Below, piece by piece: positions 15,657 to 25,334 of a DNA stretch of 64,000 nt (the first letter of the stretch is position 1; every line of letters begins with the position of its first letter). Both the position numbers and the translations under genes were made by a program. This stretch comes from Ekhidna lutea (lineage in GTDB: Bacteria; Bacteroidota; Bacteroidia; Cytophagales; Cyclobacteriaceae), in assembly GCF_900188325.1 (NCBI RefSeq), contig NZ_FZPD01000006.1, positions 1 through 64,000 of the forward strand. Direction: 5' to 3'. The notes beneath the pieces are model-generated. The model was not told where the DNA came from. It did not search any database and saw nothing but the letters and a program-made list of their open reading frames with translations.

Positions 15657-16628
15657 CTAGTTATTCATGACCTCCACCAACCGCATCAGCTCATTGCTAA
15701 TCGGTTTGGTTTTGCTGATAGCTAGCTTGAAACTGGTATAAACAACTTCGTCATCAATGATGCCTGCCATTACATTTGACTTTCCATTGATCAAGCCCTC
15801 TACTGCAGCCAAGCCTAATCTTGAAGCAAGTATTCTATCCAGCGAGGTAGGTGACCCTCCCCTTTGCAGGTGGCCAAGTGTTGAAACTCTAATATCAAGC
15901 TTAGGCAGTTTAGCCATCACTTTATTGGCAATCTCATGTGCATTTCCTTGCTCATCTCCCTCCGCCACGATCACGATCGCTGAGGTTTTTTCTTTATCCC
16001 GTCCTTTGTTTAATGTGTCGATCACATCCTGAATGGTGGTGGAGGTTTCCGGAACCATCACCAGCTCAGCTCCTCCTCCTATTCCACAATGGATGGCTAT
16101 ATAGCCAGAATGACGACCCATCACTTCAATAAAAAAGACCCGATCATGTGAGTTTGCAGTATCCCTGATTTTGTCAATCGCTTCTAATGCGGTATTAACT
16201 GCTGTATCAAAACCGATGGTATAGTCTGAACCATAGAGATCATTATCGATGGTTCCTGGGGCCCCTACTGTTGGGATTCCATATTCCTCATAGAAAATAT
16301 TTGCCCCTGTAAATGTTCCATCACCCCCAATAGCAACCAGGCCATCAATACCTTTAGCTTTTAGCTGTTCGTATGCTTTTTTCCTGCCTTCTTTTGTTTG
16401 AAACTCTTCGCTTCGAGCTGACTTCAGGATGGTTCCTCCTTTTTGCAAAATATTGCTCACCGAATACGATTTCATTAAGTGCATATCACCGCTAATGATA
16501 CCATTGTACCCATACCTGATTCCATATACATTTAGGCCAAGGCTTAATCCTGAACGTACCACTGCTCTCACGCAAGCATTCATGCCTGGTGCATCACCTC
16601 CGGAAGTAAAAACTCCAATATTTTTCAT
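15657..16628 (-). CDS. pfkA: ATP-dependent 6-phosphofructokinase
   Basis: The protein has 323 residues from ATG 16628 (MKNIGVFTSGGDAPG). An upstream in-frame ATG at 16676 would add a non-conserved leader overlapping the glucokinase gene and is rejected. The ATP-site motif is TSGGDAPGMN. GGDGT (Gly rather than Asp at the E. coli PfkA Gly104 position) and GTIDND (Gly where PPi enzymes have Lys) indicate ATP rather than pyrophosphate dependence. FIEVMGRHSGYIA is the fructose-6-phosphate site. It phosphorylates fructose-6-phosphate in the cytoplasm, the committed step of glycolysis. Last gene of the alpha-glucan operon, 11 bp after the glucokinase gene, so it couples polymer degradation to glycolysis. 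Confidence 0.95.
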   Translation of the reverse strand: MKNIGVFTSGGDAPGMNACVRAVVRSGLSLGLNVYGIRYGYNGIISGDMHLMKSYSVSNILQKGGTILKSARSEEFQTKEGRKKAYEQLKAKGIDGLVAIGGDGTFTGANIFYEEYGIPTVGAPGTIDNDLYGSDYTIGFDTAVNTALEAIDKIRDTANSHDRVFFIEVMGRHSGYIAIHCGIGGGAELVMVPETSTTIQDVIDTLNKGRDKEKTSAIVIVAEGDEQGNAHEIANKVMAKLPKLDIRVSTLGHLQRGGSPTSLDRILASRLGLAAVEGLINGKSNVMAGIIDDEVVYTSFKLAISKTKPISNELMRLVEVMNN

Positions 16629-16639
16629 ACTATTTACAA

Positions 16640-17608
16640 TTACGATTCTCCGGCAGAACCGGCTAAATATTTCCAAACCAGACTCGAAGCACCAAGTATA
16701 GGGGCATCATCGTCTTTTAGACCAGAGGGTTGCAGTTGTATCTTTTTGTCCAGGAAAAGTGGCATGAGATACTTCTCCATATTCTCCTGGGCCGGGGTAA
16801 AGATGTGATCGCCTGCTTTAGACAATCCGCCCAACAAAAATATAGCTTCAGGATCAGTGTGCACTACAAAATCTGACAATTTCATACCTAGCACCCTACC
16901 TGTATACTTAAATGCCTCGATCGCAATCTTATCTCCCTTAGCGGCTGCTTCAGTGATAGTTCTGGTGCTTAGGTCATCGAAGCTAATGGATCGCAACATG
17001 CTAGGATCGGTATAATCAGCCAATAATTTGTAAACGGTCCTTCTGATGCCAGTAGCACTAACATAAGTCTCCAGACAACCTCTTTTGCCGCATGCGCAGT
17101 GTCTTCCATTGGCACTCACAAGTGTGTGCCCAAGCTCACCGGCAAACCCATGCTTACCGTATACTACATCCCCATTAATGACGATCCCACTTCCAAGACC
17201 TGTACCCACTGTAAGGACAACAAAATCTTTCATGTTTTTGGCCTTCCCATAGACCATTTCACCTAGTGCAGCTGCATTGGCATCATTGGTAAGTACACAT
17301 TTCAAACCAAACACTTTTTCCACTTCTTCCGCAAACCTCGAAACGCCTTTCCATGGTAAATTTGGAGGGTTTACAATGGTGCCTTTGTAGTAGTTGGCAT
17401 TGGGTGCCCCAACTCCTATTCCGATCACATCGTCTATTGGATGAAGCTGTTCTATTTCCTTTTTCAGTGTCGCAATAAAGGAAAAATAGTCACTGTATTG
17501 CTGTGTTTTAATCCTGGACTGGGCAATGATATTACCCTTCCTATCAGCTATTCCAAATTTGGAATTGGTTCCTCCAATGTCTATACCTATTGCAAGTTTA
17601 CTTGTCAT
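16640..17608 (-). CDS. glk: ROK-family glucokinase
   Basis: The protein has 322 residues, all cytoplasmic. It shows the ROK ATP-binding motif DIGGTNSKFG near the N-terminus, the sugar-site motifs TNDANAAALGE and GTGLGSG, the catalytic/zinc region GELGHT, and the ROK zinc motif CACGKRGCLE. There is no DNA-binding helix-turn-helix, so it is a kinase and not a ROK repressor. It probably converts glucose released by GH31 and GH13 enzymes into glucose-6-phosphate. It lies 5 bp after the MFS importer and 11 bp before pfkA. Specificity for glucose over other hexoses is inferred from the operon. Confidence 0.9.
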   Translation of the reverse strand: MTSKLAIGIDIGGTNSKFGIADRKGNIIAQSRIKTQQYSDYFSFIATLKKEIEQLHPIDDVIGIGVGAPNANYYKGTIVNPPNLPWKGVSRFAEEVEKVFGLKCVLTNDANAAALGEMVYGKAKNMKDFVVLTVGTGLGSGIVINGDVVYGKHGFAGELGHTLVSANGRHCACGKRGCLETYVSATGIRRTVYKLLADYTDPSMLRSISFDDLSTRTITEAAAKGDKIAIEAFKYTGRVLGMKLSDFVVHTDPEAIFLLGGLSKAGDHIFTPAQENMEKYLMPLFLDKKIQLQPSGLKDDDAPILGASSLVWKYLAGSAGES

Positions 17609-17613
17609 AGCAA

Positions 17614-19143
17614 TTATGCTTCTCCTTCTTTCATGACTACTTCATCTCTGTCATCTACTTTTAAACATAGTAAACCGGCGATGATCATGGAAGCTCCGCC
17701 CAGTATTATTGCATAAATAAATTCGCTATTGAAAAATGTAGATACAAGGAAACCAAGGATGCTTGCAGCTACTATCTGAGGTATTACAATAAAGAAGTTG
17801 AATATGCCCATGTAATAGCCCATCTTTTTTGGAGGGAGTGATCCGGATAGCATGGCATAAGGAATGGATAGAATACTCGCCCAGGCGATACCTACTCCAA
17901 CCATAGAAAGAACCAGCCACATTGGGTCCTGAATAAAATAATACGAAATCAACCCAAGCCCACCACATATCAGTGCGATCATATGGGTAACTTTTCTGCT
18001 AACCACCTTAGCAAGCAATGGCAATGCAAGAGCTGCTAATGCCGCCACTCCATTATATCCAGCGAATAAAAGTGATACCCAGTCTGCTCCATCGTTATAT
18101 GCCTCAGATGTTGTATCAGTCGTTTTGTAGATATGTGCAGTAACAGCAGATGTACTATAAATCCACATCGCAAAGAGTGCAAACCATGAGAAGAACTGTA
18201 CATATGCCAGCTGAACCATGGTTTTAGGCATATTCTGAAAATCACGGACAATCTGAACAAACCCATTGTGATACTTATTCCGCCCCATAAAAATGGCACC
18301 AATCACATAAGAGAGCCCGAATAATCCGAAAATGCCACAAAGCACATAAAGCTGTGGATCAAATGACTGAATGGTAAACCAGGAAGCAAGAGCTGCTCCT
18401 ACAAACAGAAGCGCCAGACCTCTGGCCATGTATTGCCTTGGGCTAAACTTTATATTTAATGGACCCGGTGTTTTTGATTCTTTAATATCTTCTTCAGATG
18501 GAGGATATTCTTTGGTTGTAAACACCGTCCACATGACGGCAACCAAAAACGCGATACCACCAACGTAAAAAGACCATTTCACTGAATCAGGAATTTGGCC
18601 TTCAGGAGCAGTATTACTCACTCCAATCAAATTGGTAAAAATCCAGGGAAGTGCTGAAGCTACAACAGCTCCCACTCCGATAAAGAAGCTTTGCATTGCA
18701 AATCCCTTCGTTCGCTGCTCTGGTGGTAGCATATCACCAACGAAAGCACGAAAAGGTTCCATGCTAATATTGATTGATGCATCCATAATCCAAAGCATGC
18801 CTATTGCGATCCAAAGCGTTGGAGAGTTTGGCATTACAAAGAGAGCAATAGTCGCCAAAATAGCACCTATTGCGAAAAATGGTCGCCTTCTACCCCATCG
18901 TGGATGCCAGGTTCGATCACTTAAATATCCGATGATCGGCTGGACAATGAGCCCGGTAACAGGTGCAGCCAGCCAGTAAAAAGCGAGGTTTTTGGTATCA
19001 GCTCCTAGTGTTTCAAAGATTCTGCTGGTGTTAGCATTCTGCAATGCAAAGCCAAACTGGATACCCAGGAATCCAAAGCTCATATTCCAGATCTGCCAGA
19101 AACTCAGTTTCGGCTTATCGGAGTTCAATGAAATATCACTCAT
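17614..19143 (-). CDS. MFS sugar importer of the alpha-glucan operon (SLC45/maltose type)
   Basis: The protein has 509 residues with about 12 hydrophobic segments. The loop-2/3 motif GYLSDRTWHPRWGRRRP and N-terminal FGFLGIQFGFALQNANTSRIF are characteristic of the SLC45-like/GPH-related sugar transporters found in Bacteroidota maltose loci. It probably imports maltose, maltodextrin or glucose across the inner membrane. Its start overlaps the preceding GH13 gene by 8 bp and the glucokinase follows after 5 bp, so import and phosphorylation are co-expressed. Confidence 0.87.
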   Translation of the reverse strand: MSDISLNSDKPKLSFWQIWNMSFGFLGIQFGFALQNANTSRIFETLGADTKNLAFYWLAAPVTGLIVQPIIGYLSDRTWHPRWGRRRPFFAIGAILATIALFVMPNSPTLWIAIGMLWIMDASINISMEPFRAFVGDMLPPEQRTKGFAMQSFFIGVGAVVASALPWIFTNLIGVSNTAPEGQIPDSVKWSFYVGGIAFLVAVMWTVFTTKEYPPSEEDIKESKTPGPLNIKFSPRQYMARGLALLFVGAALASWFTIQSFDPQLYVLCGIFGLFGLSYVIGAIFMGRNKYHNGFVQIVRDFQNMPKTMVQLAYVQFFSWFALFAMWIYSTSAVTAHIYKTTDTTSEAYNDGADWVSLLFAGYNGVAALAALALPLLAKVVSRKVTHMIALICGGLGLISYYFIQDPMWLVLSMVGVGIAWASILSIPYAMLSGSLPPKKMGYYMGIFNFFIVIPQIVAASILGFLVSTFFNSEFIYAIILGGASMIIAGLLCLKVDDRDEVVMKEGEA

Positions 19144-20485
19144 TTCCTGCTGATTTAGATCCTACAAAATACTGATAGGGCTGTAATTCTGTGATTGATG
19201 CACTTACCTGTGCTCCGCGGAAAACATCTGAAAAATTCCATGACTCAGGGATAGATACCGACTGAACATCATCTGACAAATTGATAATCACATCCACCCG
19301 ATTACCCTCTTTTTCTCGGGAATAGGCAATCACCATTGGGTTTCCAACATCGACGAACTCAGGTTGGCCACCATATTCCCCATTGTAGAGTGCAGGGTTA
19401 TTCTTTTTTAAATCAATCAATGAAGCATAGAAATCCTGATACTTTACATCGCCCCATTCGATCGTATCCTTTTCAAAAAATGCCAATCGCTCGTCCAGAC
19501 CCGCCTCCTGACCACTATATATCAAAGGCATGCCCTGCGCAGTGAAGGCAAAAACAGCATAAGCTTTATGTCCATCCCCAAATCGTTCGAAGACTGTACC
19601 ATTCCAGGAGTTTTCATCATGGTTGGTGGTAAAGTTCATTCGGATGGCATCTGTAGGGTATCGTTCAAGGTCTTTTTTGATAAAGGAAACTAGCGAATCT
19701 GCATTCTTCTCTCCTTTAGCTACTTCATTCATGTAATGATGAAGGCCCCATCCGTAAGTCATATGGAATGCATCTTCATGCATTTTTGGTTCATCCCATT
19801 CTGCCAGCATAAAGAGGTCTTTTTCTACATCCAGTGAATCTTTGGCTCTATTCCAAAATTCCATCGGAACAAAACCGGCCACATCACATCTATACCCATC
19901 GATTTCGGCTTCTTTAACCCAAAACCGAAGTGCTTCGATCATGTCATTCTGCATATCCATATTGTCATAATTGAGATCAGCGACATCTGTCCAGTCTGTT
20001 CCCTCCGGCCAGGTCACATTACCCAATGAATCCGTATTGTGATACCCCTCTATCTCAGTCCAGGCATGATCAAATGCTGTATGATTGGCCACCCAGTCAA
20101 GGATGACCAGCATATCTCTTTTATGAGCTTCTTCCACCATGTTTTTGAAATCTTCCATGGTGCCAAACTCGGAATTTACTGCTGTATAATCCTGGATGGA
20201 GTAGTAGCTCCCCAATCCTCCCTTTCTGTTTTTCTCTCCGATTGGCTGAATGGGCATGATCCAAAGGATATCGACACCCAATTCTTCCAGCCGCGGAAGG
20301 TGCGCAGCAAAAGCATTGAATGTGCCTTCAGGTGTATACTGACGTACGTTCACTTCATAGATCACCATGTCTTTGGCTTGCTCCGGAAAGCCCCCGGTGG
20401 TCTCCGCTTGCTTCTCCTCATTTTTGGGTTGAGAGCAAGAAGCGATGATTAATAACAAAAAAGTTAGGTTGGTTATGATCTTCAT
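19136..20485 (-). CDS. GH13 alpha-amylase-family lipoprotein
   Basis: The protein has 449 residues. A lipoprotein signal peptide ends at IIASCSQ, so the mature enzyme is tethered by Cys and is probably periplasmic or outer-membrane associated. All GH13 regions are present: DWVANH (I), GYRCDVAGF with nucleophile Asp201 (II), MLAEWDEP with acid/base Glu229 (III) and TTNHDE with Asp290 (IV). It lacks N-terminal CBM48 or binding modules and is short for the family, which suits cleavage of small maltodextrins. It starts 2 bp from the end of the larger GH13 gene. Subfamily is not assigned. Confidence 0.9.
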   Translation of the reverse strand: MKIITNLTFLLLIIASCSQPKNEEKQAETTGGFPEQAKDMVIYEVNVRQYTPEGTFNAFAAHLPRLEELGVDILWIMPIQPIGEKNRKGGLGSYYSIQDYTAVNSEFGTMEDFKNMVEEAHKRDMLVILDWVANHTAFDHAWTEIEGYHNTDSLGNVTWPEGTDWTDVADLNYDNMDMQNDMIEALRFWVKEAEIDGYRCDVAGFVPMEFWNRAKDSLDVEKDLFMLAEWDEPKMHEDAFHMTYGWGLHHYMNEVAKGEKNADSLVSFIKKDLERYPTDAIRMNFTTNHDENSWNGTVFERFGDGHKAYAVFAFTAQGMPLIYSGQEAGLDERLAFFEKDTIEWGDVKYQDFYASLIDLKKNNPALYNGEYGGQPEFVDVGNPMVIAYSREKEGNRVDVIINLSDDVQSVSIPESWNFSDVFRGAQVSASITELQPYQYFVGSKSAGNE

Positions 20486-20487
20486 AA

Positions 20488-22812
20488 TTAGTTATAAGTA
20501 ATCATTTCAAATGAGTTCGGAGGTAGACTTAGCATTTCTCCGTCTAGTGTGCCGAAGAAATTGGTTCTTCCATTCATTGGCACTTCAATTTCAAGGAGTC
20601 GATCGCTTGTGTTGAACACTGAAATAACCTGATTATCAAAATACTTCCTGGACAGAACCAGATAGTCAGCTCCTGCTTCCACAATCTCCGTATCACCGTA
20701 AATCAATGCCAGGTTATTCTTTCTAATCGCGATCATTTTCTTAGTTCGGTTCCGTGTTGCCAACTGATGCTTATCCAGGTTTTCAAATTGCATCTGACGC
20801 CTGTTGTCTGGATCGTTACCTCCCACAGAGCCGTATTCATCTCCGTAGTAAATACACGGAATCCCCGGTATGCTCATCATGTATGCTGTCAATGCAGAAA
20901 GCTTTCTGTAAGCCAGCGTATCCTGCATGGTTATTTCTCGGTTCCAGCCTGCATACTTGGTATCCTCACTAAATTCCAATGATCCGTCCGCATATGAAAT
21001 GAAGCGTGGACGATCCTGATTGCCGGTGATATATCCCATCAGGTTATGATCGCCGTAGTATTTGATGCTTTCTCTTAGGGAGTTGGACAGATCCTGCAAA
21101 GAACCGGCTCCAGCAAAAGCAGAAACCGCCCGATCGTACATGTTGAAGTCAAATTGCGCATCCAGCATCCCAGTGGAGATGTAGCTTTTTATTAGTTCAT
21201 GGCTACCATACGTTTCTCCAATTTGAAAAACCGGCTGGCTTGTCTCAGCGACCACCTGCTGTTTGATCTTTTTAGTCAGCACTCTCCAGAAAATCTCAGG
21301 AATGTGCTTGGTGGCATCATGCCTGAATCCATCGATTCCGTATTCCTTGAGCCAGAAAATCGCTGAGTCGGTCATCGGGTCGACTGTTTCCATTCTGGAA
21401 AGATCCAGCGTAGGCATAAACGTATCGAACCAGGTTGTCAATCGGTGATCGTCCCATCGTTCTGTATTTAATGACCCATCCGGCAGGTAAAGATTGGTTG
21501 CCCAGTCCGGGTTTTCCTGATAAATCGGATGCTGCTCATGCACATGGTTGGCCACATAATCGAGGAGTACGTTCATGTTAGCTTCATGCGCGGTGTTTAC
21601 CAGTGACTGAAACTCGTCACTTGTGCCAAAACGATAGTCTACTCGTACATTAGATATTGGCCAGTAGCCGTGGTAGGCTGAAAAACTGGTCTCAGGTTCC
21701 GGATACTTGCCAAATGCTCCTTCCGGATTTTGAGTGATTGGAGATAACCAGATTGTATTGGTGCCCAAATCCTGAAAATAGCCTTCCTTAATTTTTTGAG
21801 TGATTCCTGCTAAATCCCCTCCGAAATAGTCTGCTTTTGGATGTACTTCAGGAATATTAAGTGGTTTATCATTCGCTGGATTCCCATTATTAAACCGATC
21901 AACCATTAGGAAGTACATGACCATCGATTCATAGTCATTTCGATCAAGCTGATCAGGTGAAGTTACCACTTTGCCAAAGTCTAGCGGCACTAGCACATCA
22001 TTACTCACCCCTTCCTCATTATATGCCCAAAGTCTAAGCTTAGATCGTTTAACGCTCTTCGCATTATTCGGTAAAACAATCAAAAATTCATTGTCATTAA
22101 ACCGAATAAATTCATCTGGTATCAACGTGTTTTCCCAGTACGCATAGATGTCTGTAACCGGATTATTTGTCTTAAAAAAGATGGAGTTAGAAGTGAATCT
22201 GTCTGTTGAAATGGTTGGAATCTCATCAGGATTTGGACCTGCTATTCGAATCACAGAATTCCATCCTCCCATGCCATTGGAGATAGAATCGGGATTCTGT
22301 GGATCACGAATTTCTTTTCCATCAATAACATAGAGGTATTGGTATGTACCAGGAGATAAAAGCTCATAAGTAGAAAAGGCATTACCATTTTTCTCAAGCA
22401 CAGTATTATTTGGGTTCCAGGCATTAAACTCCCCTTTAATTTTCACTTTCTTTTCATCGCCTTTAGGTTGATATAGGAAAGAGTACATGGTCTTCTTGGT
22501 TCGCCTTAGCAAAACACTTTCACCGATCCCCTGAGACCAGAAAGTAAGATTGTAAAGGTCTTGCTTTGGTCTTCCACTGATTATCAAAACGGAGTTATCT
22601 ATTTCCAGATGGAATGGGCCATCGGTAGTGACAGAATCCAACCGTGTTGGTTCTAATATATAGTCTTCCAATAAGACCTGTGTTGACTGAAGATCCAGCT
22701 GTATAGGAGTTGTAAGTCCAACGATGAGCGGCTCCTCCAGTGTTTCTACTTTCTTCTCAGGAGTACAACCAAAGAGAAATACTACACTACCAATTAAAAA
22801 CCATTTCATCAT
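20488..22812 (-). CDS. Multidomain GH13 lipoprotein with CBM48-like domain
   Basis: About 774 residues from ATG 22812. The upstream ATG at 22842 is less likely because it puts a charged leader before the signal peptide MMKWFLIGSVVFLFGC. The lipobox is FGC. An N-terminal beta region is followed by a glycogen-binding (CBM48-like) domain (KIKGEFNAWNPNN ... GTYQYLYVIDGKE). The GH13 catalytic barrel has DYVANH, GFRHD (nucleophile Asp499), QIGETYG (acid/base Glu533) and GNQDR (Asp600), then a C-terminal beta domain. The architecture resembles cyclomaltodextrinase/neopullulanase-type enzymes that debranch or cleave oligosaccharides. It overlaps the GH31 gene by 26 bp and runs 2 bp from the next GH13 gene. 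Confidence 0.88.
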   Translation of the reverse strand: MMKWFLIGSVVFLFGCTPEKKVETLEEPLIVGLTTPIQLDLQSTQVLLEDYILEPTRLDSVTTDGPFHLEIDNSVLIISGRPKQDLYNLTFWSQGIGESVLLRRTKKTMYSFLYQPKGDEKKVKIKGEFNAWNPNNTVLEKNGNAFSTYELLSPGTYQYLYVIDGKEIRDPQNPDSISNGMGGWNSVIRIAGPNPDEIPTISTDRFTSNSIFFKTNNPVTDIYAYWENTLIPDEFIRFNDNEFLIVLPNNAKSVKRSKLRLWAYNEEGVSNDVLVPLDFGKVVTSPDQLDRNDYESMVMYFLMVDRFNNGNPANDKPLNIPEVHPKADYFGGDLAGITQKIKEGYFQDLGTNTIWLSPITQNPEGAFGKYPEPETSFSAYHGYWPISNVRVDYRFGTSDEFQSLVNTAHEANMNVLLDYVANHVHEQHPIYQENPDWATNLYLPDGSLNTERWDDHRLTTWFDTFMPTLDLSRMETVDPMTDSAIFWLKEYGIDGFRHDATKHIPEIFWRVLTKKIKQQVVAETSQPVFQIGETYGSHELIKSYISTGMLDAQFDFNMYDRAVSAFAGAGSLQDLSNSLRESIKYYGDHNLMGYITGNQDRPRFISYADGSLEFSEDTKYAGWNREITMQDTLAYRKLSALTAYMMSIPGIPCIYYGDEYGSVGGNDPDNRRQMQFENLDKHQLATRNRTKKMIAIRKNNLALIYGDTEIVEAGADYLVLSRKYFDNQVISVFNTSDRLLEIEVPMNGRTNFFGTLDGEMLSLPPNSFEMITYN

Positions 22813-25201
22813 TTGAGTATGCTGTTTCGATCGTAAATACATTTTCAGATTTTAGCTTGTCTCTTCGATCTTTTTCGAATGGATCGAAATTGGAAATGGG
22901 CTTAACATATGAATAGGTGGAATTCTTAACCTCACCATCTTTCCAATTCTTTAATTCCGCTTGAGTAAATCCATGAAGAATTAGTTTTAGCTTTTTGATT
23001 TTTGAGTTAAACCCACCCTCAGCTGTTCCGATTTTAATTGAATGCTGGCCTGGTTCATAGCTTAGAATTCTTCTGTGATACATTCCATCTGTGTTTTCGT
23101 ACGTAGTGCCATCATCTTCATAATATTCCGTCTGAAAAGGTTTTTCTCCTTTATAGACATGCAACTCCAGACACTCACCTACATCTTTGGAATTGTGTGT
23201 TGTTTCGCAATAAACCGTGATGATAGAGGAAGCCTTCACAAATAAAGGCAGGTGCTCAAGCGCGTATTCTCTGATCATTTCTTTACCCCCATCTATTTTC
23301 TCATCGGTAAAAAACTCATACCAGTCTCCTTGAGGGAGGTAAACTTTCCCGAATCGCTGGTCACTTGCAAGCGGAGCTACCAAAATGCTGTCACCAAACA
23401 GGTATTGATTTTCAAAATCAGTTTCATAAATCTTCGCGTCATTCGTATAGTCAATGCACAAGCTTCTGGCTATGGGCGTACCATTTTCTGAAGCCTGAAG
23501 GAATGCATGATATATGTATGGCAAAAGTTTGTACCTAAGACGAATGTAATTCGCAGAAATTTCCTCTACTTCTTCGCCATAGGACCAGGGTTCAGAATCA
23601 TGCGAATTGATCATAGAATGACCTCTAAAGAATGGCGAAAATGCTCCAACCTGGATCCATCTCGCAAAGAGGTTACTTTGACCATTTCCGGCAAATCCCC
23701 CAACATCATAACCTGAAAACGGAATACCTGAAAGTCCTAAGCTATTGACCATACGTACGCCTAAAAGCATATGTTCATCATTGGCAACATTGTCTCCAGT
23801 CCACAGGGCGCTGTACCGCTGTACACCTGCAAAGCCAGCTCTGGTTAGTACAAATGGGCGATCGCCATTCAAGTTTGAAGCCGCACTTTCGTATGCACTG
23901 CGTGCCATTTGCAAACCAAATATATTTCTGCCTTTTCTGGTTGTGCCGCCTTCTCCCTCGAAATCAAACTCAATATTTTCAGGTAGCATTTGCCCCCACG
24001 TTGCGATTTCGTTCATGTCGTTCCAAAAACCTTTAATACCAATGTCAGTATAGGTTTTCATCATATCTTTCCACCATTCTCTTGCTTCCGGCTTGGTGAA
24101 ATCCGGGAAATGACACCAACCTGGCCATACTTCACCTTCGTAAAGGATACCATCTGAATATTTCAGAAATACATCTTTTTCCTTTCCGGTATCATAGGGC
24201 AAGTAATTCTCTTCTGTCTTGATACCTGGATCACAAATTACTACCACCTCAAAACCCATATCCTTCAGTTGGGAAATCATCTCCTCTGGATTCGGAAATC
24301 GTTCTTTGTCCCAGCTGAAAATTTTGTATTGATCCATGTAATGGATATCCAAAACGATCACATCAGCAGGAATATCTTTATCTCTAAATTTCTTTGCTAC
24401 ATCCAATACTTCAGTGTCCGGATAATAGCTGTATCTACACTGCTGGTAGCCAATACTCCACAGGGGTGGAAGATTCATTCGTCCTGTAAGCCATGTATAA
24501 GATTGGATGATTTCAGAAACTGAACCTGAGAAAAAATAGTAGTTCAAGTCGCCAGAATCGACAGAAAAGCTAGAAAAACGGTTATTGGAAGCCCCAAAAT
24601 TGAAGTGGCTTTTGTAGGAATTATCCAGAAAAATACCATAGCTCAAATCGCTATGAATGCCAATATAAAATGGAATGGAAGCGTAAAGCGGATCTGCCTC
24701 AATATCGTATGCAAAGTGATCGGTATTCCAATTTTGATAGCCTTTACCCCTTCGATCCAGCGGGCCGGTTTTTTCACCAAGTCCGACAAATCGTTCTTCA
24801 TCCTGAAGCTTTTTGTAGACTGTTTTTTGCTCACCTTGTGTTTGAATACCCAGCCCGGGTTCATCCTGGTTGATAGCCCTACCTTCTTTATTTAGAAAAG
24901 TAAATAAGACCGGTTTTTTATTGATCACCACATCAAATTTGGAAGAGGTTATTACAATTGCATCCTCATTTTCCTCTACATCAAAAACAACTTTTGATGG
25001 CCTCTGGATTACAGCATATTGGTTGACATCTTCGTTTTCACTTTTCTGGTGTACCCTGACCGTGCGATCATTATAAAAAGTCACATCATAAATGTGCTGA
25101 TCTGTCTCAAGATTTAATCCATATTTTGAGATCGTATATGATCTGCAATTGCCTCCAATTTCGATGCGTTTATTTCGCTCACTTTTGGTGATATCCAACA
25201 T
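22787..25201 (-). CDS. GH31 alpha-glucosidase
   Basis: The protein has 804 residues with no signal peptide, so it is probably cytoplasmic. The GH31 signature WNDMNE carries the nucleophile Asp395, and LWTGDN carries the acid/base Asp470. Around them lie the N-terminal galactose-mutarotase-like beta domain and a C-terminal beta region. Family length is normal. It releases glucose from the non-reducing end of maltodextrins. It is the first gene of the minus-strand alpha-glucan operon and has a LacI-type operator 87 bp upstream of its start. Related GH31 activities (alpha-xylosidase, sulfoquinovosidase) are unlikely in this context. Confidence 0.93.
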   Translation of the reverse strand: MLDITKSERNKRIEIGGNCRSYTISKYGLNLETDQHIYDVTFYNDRTVRVHQKSENEDVNQYAVIQRPSKVVFDVEENEDAIVITSSKFDVVINKKPVLFTFLNKEGRAINQDEPGLGIQTQGEQKTVYKKLQDEERFVGLGEKTGPLDRRGKGYQNWNTDHFAYDIEADPLYASIPFYIGIHSDLSYGIFLDNSYKSHFNFGASNNRFSSFSVDSGDLNYYFFSGSVSEIIQSYTWLTGRMNLPPLWSIGYQQCRYSYYPDTEVLDVAKKFRDKDIPADVIVLDIHYMDQYKIFSWDKERFPNPEEMISQLKDMGFEVVVICDPGIKTEENYLPYDTGKEKDVFLKYSDGILYEGEVWPGWCHFPDFTKPEAREWWKDMMKTYTDIGIKGFWNDMNEIATWGQMLPENIEFDFEGEGGTTRKGRNIFGLQMARSAYESAASNLNGDRPFVLTRAGFAGVQRYSALWTGDNVANDEHMLLGVRMVNSLGLSGIPFSGYDVGGFAGNGQSNLFARWIQVGAFSPFFRGHSMINSHDSEPWSYGEEVEEISANYIRLRYKLLPYIYHAFLQASENGTPIARSLCIDYTNDAKIYETDFENQYLFGDSILVAPLASDQRFGKVYLPQGDWYEFFTDEKIDGGKEMIREYALEHLPLFVKASSIITVYCETTHNSKDVGECLELHVYKGEKPFQTEYYEDDGTTYENTDGMYHRRILSYEPGQHSIKIGTAEGGFNSKIKKLKLILHGFTQAELKNWKDGEVKNSTYSYVKPISNFDPFEKDRRDKLKSENVFTIETAYSNDEMVFNW

Positions 25202-25287
25202 ATTTAAAGTCTTTCATTAACCTGGTGACCTGCTCAAATTAATGAATTTAATTAGAGGACTTTGCAGTGTTGATTCGAAAAAAATAA

Positions 25288-25301
25288 CGCAAACGGTTGC
25301 G
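25288..25301. promoter_or_regulatory. LacI-type operator upstream of the GH31-GH13-transport-glycolysis operon
   Basis: The sequence CGCAAACGGTTGCG is a 14-bp near-palindrome with the central CG typical of LacI-family sites, and matches the other two sites at 26417 and 30933 at 13 of 14 and equivalent positions. It lies between the end of lacI and the GH31 start. Confidence 0.8.
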
Positions 25302-25334
25302 AAAGGGCCTGATTATGAACTTTTTGTAAAAAGC

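Noticed and set aside
16629-16676. Longer start for phosphofructokinase at 16676
   Set aside because: The added 16 residues are not part of the conserved family start and would overlap the glucokinase gene; MKNIGVFTSGGD at 16628 is the family N-terminus.
22813-22842. Longer start for the large GH13 lipoprotein at 22842
   Set aside because: It would put charged residues before the lipoprotein signal peptide and enlarge the overlap with the GH31 gene; MMKWFLIG at 22812 fits a signal peptide better.
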